From: Pseudomonas sp. efr-133-TYG-5
GTDB lineage: Bacteria; Pseudomonadota; Gammaproteobacteria; Pseudomonadales; Pseudomonadaceae
Assembly: GCF_030209175.1 (NCBI RefSeq)
Contig: NZ_JARVSM010000001.1
Location: 1,736,001-1,800,000, forward strand
Length of the DNA: 64,000 bases
Direction of reading: 5' to 3'
In this document: piece after piece, positions 61,901 through 64,000 of the stretch
How the letters are laid out: each line of letters opens with the position of its first letter
How positions within the stretch are numbered: the first letter of the stretch is position 1
Position numbers and translations under genes: made by a program
Notes under the pieces: model-generated
Seen by the model: only the letters and a program-made list of their open reading frames with translations
Databases searched by the model: none
What the model was told of the DNA's origin: nothing

Positions 61901-62930
61901 CCGACGCAGCAACAACACCACCGTCGCCTGGAGTGCCACCGCAGGTGAAGGTAGCGACATGAGTACAGTCAATCCAACGGGTTTCACTCGGGTCGTCGGT
62001 AACATCACTGCTTTCGCAGGAATCAAGGGTGATGGAACCGTCCATGCCTGGGGCGCAGCAGTAAACGGGGGAACGACAAGTGCCGAGGTCAAGGCCATTA
62101 CTGATGCTGTGAAGATAACCCCTGCGGGATCTGCCTTTGCAGTATTACTGGCCACGGGCCACGTCAAGGCCTGGGGCGTAGCCGATAGTGGCGGAACAGT
62201 GCCTTCACCGATAAACACGCTCAACGATATCAACGATGTCATCGGCAATTTATATGCCTTCGCGGCCCACAGAGCCAACGGCACGGTAGTCGCTTGGGGC
62301 AACGCAACCCTTGGCGGCACAGTACCGGCCGCCATTGCCGGCCTGACCAATATCACGCGACTTGCCTGTGCCACCAACTATTCATTCTGTGCCCTGCTCG
62401 ACACCAAACAGGTCGTCGCCTGGGGGCCTGCGGCACAGGGAGGGAGCGTCCCTACGATGATTGCCTCCTTGACGGATATCTTTTCTGTTGTCGGAACCTG
62501 GAGCGCCTTCGCAGCGCTGCGAGAAAACGGTCATGTGGTTGCATGGCCCGAGGTCGATCTCGCCGGCAAGGTGCCCGCAGCCATCGCGGCCCGGGATGAC
62601 GTCGTTCAAATCGCCGCAACAGCCTTCGCATTTGCCGTGCTGTACAAGGATGGAACGGTGGCAGCATGGGGTAACGCAACGGTGGGCGGGGATACAACAC
62701 CGGTCGCGGCGCAATTGACCGACGTCGTAGCGATCTACGCCAATACCCATGGTTTCACAGCGCTAACTGCTGACGGTCGAGTCGTAACCTGGGGACAAGC
62801 CATAGGAGGTGGAGACAGCAGCACCGTACAGCCTCCACTCAACGGTACGGTTTCTTACCTCGCAACACCGGCTTCACGCGGACACGCGCTCATGGCCAGC
62901 CGTTCGAGCAACTCAAAAACGTCGGTCTGA
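58926..62930 (+). CDS. Giant repeat protein with RCC1-like beta-propeller C-terminus
   Basis: The protein has about 1334 residues. The ATG follows AGGAGTTTCCACC. There is no signal peptide or membrane helix. The N-terminal two thirds share the module of the previous gene (LAAPRVESAVSGALDP; LELDPPTVAGEKNGALDP; QPLSPAKVQGTVNDELD; FKEATGDQLNPDKVTTGATV). Residues about 945-1325 hold around eight RCC1-like repeats of about 50 residues (DGTVHAWGAAVNGGT; HVKAWGVADSGGTVP; NGTVVAWGNATLGGTVP; DGTVAAWGNATVGGD). A seven- to eight-bladed propeller is likely and may bind a partner protein. Frame starts before 58926 lack a ribosome site. Function unknown; related proteins occur in P. fluorescens next to adhesin and toxin genes. 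Confidence 0.78.
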   Translation: MLVQPPKKPIGTLALLDPDLPGAKLLPNGEWAINRAAALLNFPTQGLKVQIPVWSDKSLADKVELRLNNQVVDQHTVSQNAELTQRTTLFVAPGRFQSGTWELDYRVTRIAQAPEPFAPPLKLSVKLEIPAGQDTDPGQGHSHLHMTFSPPEIVQDGVDKDTAENGVDILVVAKPGSGSNLPYPDIAVGDVIWVSWGGNMVPSDPVIQAQIDDPLDNPIVIHISKDVILAVGDSGSEGLAVSFFVRDFADNDSEDWCKEMRIIVDTGNSRLDAPILEQADGNDLDLDQLGNEQLLLQVFAASSVDFNLNDVIVMHLQGTTLDGESVQVDARQTINKKPPLVVEVLMDNDGARALAKTQGVFFFELERGGSIIQRSRGRFINIIGEPKRLAAPRVESAVSGALDPDLASVIVRIPYDPLITPDNAIEIIWSITLPDGSVFEPELDWIFPTQQEADDPEGVMVSISGPEYLKPGEGGTLVVSYNVLSEGENGEIVRRPSPPASQLNIGEPQLELDPPTVAGEKNGALDPVDLPNGTSEVTCPAPTKKPSLAEDEVHWQLHDAKGALLFKDHKILNSLSAGKPVKFPLNAAFVQQYFEAHRGEQLSVSYYIVRYATGKPSYSNPLELTIGTAQQQPLSPAKVQGTVNDELDIGTVPNGTAVEIAARVADNTDDQVFMKWATTNGVTLHEANKTVSAGDKGKVIEFPIASSILRASANQRVVVSYRVKPSTGTDIPGTDYSLKIAFTLPAAKFKEATGDQLNPDKVTTGATVIIDASAQLKADDEVIVTVTGQPPTTLPAYPVKPTEADQELSSIKVPHSVILAEDGKTIALTYSVKRKAGGIDDLSVPAVYDVRRMIAAGKLKVMGARYNRSVYWASRASRWLMAFDATTGKPIQADWKYANDSTWTKGEIWLDASPQEPLQVRTADDQLTLGEANIFGNGIDTNINGQAAFVALRDENNMAGWGLAANGGAIPTTIITMNDIVEVSCTRSSYAARRSNNTTVAWSATAGEGSDMSTVNPTGFTRVVGNITAFAGIKGDGTVHAWGAAVNGGTTSAEVKAITDAVKITPAGSAFAVLLATGHVKAWGVADSGGTVPSPINTLNDINDVIGNLYAFAAHRANGTVVAWGNATLGGTVPAAIAGLTNITRLACATNYSFCALLDTKQVVAWGPAAQGGSVPTMIASLTDIFSVVGTWSAFAALRENGHVVAWPEVDLAGKVPAAIAARDDVVQIAATAFAFAVLYKDGTVAAWGNATVGGDTTPVAAQLTDVVAIYANTHGFTALTADGRVVTWGQAIGGGDSSTVQPPLNGTVSYLATPASRGHALMASRSSNSKTSV

Positions 62931-63428
62931 ACCGACCTCCTCGGTCTGGTCGAGCGGCACTCTTTCGAGAGTGTCGCTCAATTCTCACCACATAAGGAAA
63001 AGCGCCGATACGGAAAGTGACCATGTTTACTGGCCTGCTCCAATCCGGGAAAGCCACGCTCCCTTTCAACCGGGAGGCCGGATTTTTGGCTCTACCTTCT
63101 GCGAATGGGACTGAGCCTTCGGCACTGGTCGCTCCTACGCTTGGCGTGGCCAGCGGCCATGCAAGGTGTTCGGCGCTGGATCGCTTGGAACGCGGAGCGT
63201 CCCGGGCGGCGTTCCCACGCAGAGCGTGGGAACGATCAGGCGTCGCGATGAGCATTCGATAGTGGGCGTTCCCAGGCTTGGTGTGGCCATGCTGCCACGC
63301 CAGTGTTCGGCGCTGGATCGCGAGGAACGCGGAGCGTCCCGGGCGGCATTCCCACGCAGAGCGTGGGAACGATCAGATACTGAGCGTGGAAACGATCAGG
63401 TGCAGACTTTGGAACGATCAAAATGGAG
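62931..63428. other. Intergenic region with duplicated repeats, no gene
   Basis: The first 200 bases contain a possible hairpin (GGTCTGGTCGAGC region) and no credible gene. A 111-base block at 63130-63239 is repeated at 63266-63376. Small frames here encode repeat-derived RRAWERS peptides and are not genes. Confidence 0.6.
63130..63376. repeat. Tandem duplicated palindromic repeat (copies 3 and 4)
   Basis: Two units of about 111 bases (63130-63239 and 63266-63376) share GTTCGGCGCTGGATCGC, GGAACGCGGAGCGTCCCGGG and the CCCACGCAGAGCGTGGGAAC palindrome, with differences in the first 45 bases. Degenerate TGGAACGATCA tails continue to about 63420. Each unit is a half form of the 18516/23124 repeat. 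Confidence 0.75.
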
Positions 63429-63466
63429 AAAACCCGCCATCGCGCGCAAACGCGGTGGCGGGTTTT
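63429..63466 (-). terminator. Terminator of the RTX adhesin gene
   Basis: AAAACCCGCCATCGCG (63429-63444) pairs with CGCGGTGGCGGGTTTT (63451-63466), one G-U wobble, with a 6-base loop. T-rich ends lie on both sides (bidirectional). It is 18 bases past the adhesin stop codon. Confidence 0.85.
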
Positions 63467-63483
63467 GTCGTTTCAGGCGTCGG

Positions 63484-64000
63484 TCACACGGTATCGACCT
63501 TCAGCGAATGGTCATTCAACATGCCGTTGATGATCGTCGCCGTGTCGTGGCCACCGGCAATCACCCCGCCCGCCCCCGGGGTCACGCCGTAGTGGCTGGC
63601 GAGGTTGACACCGGCCAGGTCGATGGTCTGGTTCGGCGTGGCGCCGGCCATGGCGCTGACGTCGATGCTGGTGACCAGTGACGCGCCACTGCCACTGACG
63701 GTGAAGTGCAGGTAGTCGTCCAGCGACGCCGCCGTGCCGTTTTCACCTTGCAGCAGTTGCGACAGGTCGAGCTTGTCGGTGCCGGGGGTGAAGTCGGTGA
63801 TGACATCGTGGCCGCTGTTGCCCTTGAGCCACTGGAAGGTGTCGGCCCCCGATCCGCCGGTCAGGGTGTTGTTGCCCATCCCGCCGATCAGCAGGTCGTC
63901 ACCGCCGCCGCCATTGAGGATGTCGTTGCCCAGGCCACCGGTGATCACGTTGTTATTGTTGTCGCCGGTGAGGGTGTCGTTGAAGTTCGAGCCGACCAGG
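63484..64000 (-). CDS. C-terminal end of RTX-type adhesin secreted by a type I system (5' part outside window)
   Basis: The last 172 residues are present; the gene continues past the right edge. Nonapeptide calcium-binding repeats ([40 protein letters not shown]) are followed by the VC_A0849-type C-terminal secretion segment ([19 protein letters not shown]) with the terminal HSLKVDTV. This is the pattern of LapA-like large adhesins and RTX exoproteins exported by an ABC/HlyD/TolC-type system. The full size and the identity as LapA or other cannot be determined here. Confidence 0.9.
   Translation of the reverse strand, partial: LVGSNFNDTLTGDNNNNVITGGLGNDILNGGGGDDLLIGGMGNNTLTGGSGADTFQWLKGNSGHDVITDFTPGTDKLDLSQLLQGENGTAASLDDYLHFTVSGSGASLVTSIDVSAMAGATPNQTIDLAGVNLASHYGVTPGAGGVIAGGHDTATIINGMLNDHSLKVDTV

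Noticed and set aside
1..64000. tRNA, rRNA, riboswitch or transposase genes
   Set aside because: I found no cloverleaf, rRNA-like sequence, recognised riboswitch core or transposase motif in any part of the window. Absence by eye is not proof.

Overview
This window looks like the chromosome of a Pseudomonas of the P. fluorescens group. The sequence is GC-rich, gene-dense and free of IS elements, phage genes, tRNAs and rRNAs. The gene content and order (flgFGHIJKL next to a flagellin-glycosylation block, phhR/phhABC, rnm-yciO-scpA-scpB-rluB, a FimV-like protein, PlpD, recQ, an RTX adhesin end) are typical of that group. So are the many intergenic REP-type inverted pairs (GTGGGAGCGGGCTTGCTCGC) and a second family of long palindromic repeats.

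Layout. (1) 1-9742, minus: a translationally coupled sugar cassette. It holds rfbF and rfbG (CDP-glucose, then CDP-4-keto-6-deoxyglucose), an RmlC-like epimerase, a sugar C-methyltransferase, a PLP aminotransferase, a left-handed beta-helix acyltransferase and a CmcI-like methyltransferase. A large multidomain glycosyltransferase lies next to it. Their position behind flgL suggests they build a CDP-derived, C-methylated, N-acylated amino sugar and put it on flagellin. (2) 9856-18268, minus: flgF-G-H-I-J-K-L (distal rod, L and P rings, muramidase cap, hook-filament junction) behind a good sigma-54 type promoter. (3) 18693-23112: phhR and the phhA-phhB-phhC aromatic amino acid operon, with two candidate PhhR boxes ahead of phhA, then two small unknown genes. 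(4) 23876-27042: an MFS transporter, arfB and an aromatic amino acid permease.

(5) 27043-29109: a long intergenic stretch with a very AT-rich core. It leads into a 45-codon peptide gene, a hairpin and an M29 aminopeptidase-like enzyme. This two-gene unit has the layout of a small RiPP or peptide-signal system and is the most interesting candidate here. (6) 29330-34363, minus: rnm, yciO-like, scpA, scpB, a DUF1289 gene and rluB. (7) 34451-38744, plus: yciB, yciI, a coiled-coil membrane protein, and a CpxR/Spy/sensor-kinase envelope-stress set with a CpxR-like box. (8) 38798-46170: nitroreductase, TrkH, two AraC-type regulators, a DUF962 protein, an HD protein, an LpxH-like phosphoesterase, an EamA permease and a SelW-like protein. 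(9) 46241-54521: PlpD, FimV-like, MarR, RecQ, a YecA-family protein and a DUF454 protein.

(10) 54762-62930: two very large repeat proteins without signal peptides. They share an N-terminal repeat module and a conserved upstream palindrome. One ends in Ig-like and invasin/lectin-like domains, the other in an RCC1-like beta-propeller. (11) 62931-64000: a duplicated palindromic repeat, a strong terminator and the C-terminal end of an RTX type I secreted adhesin running off the window.

Start codons were chosen from ribosome binding sites, overlaps and family lengths. Several differ from the longest possible reading frame, and this is stated in the entries.
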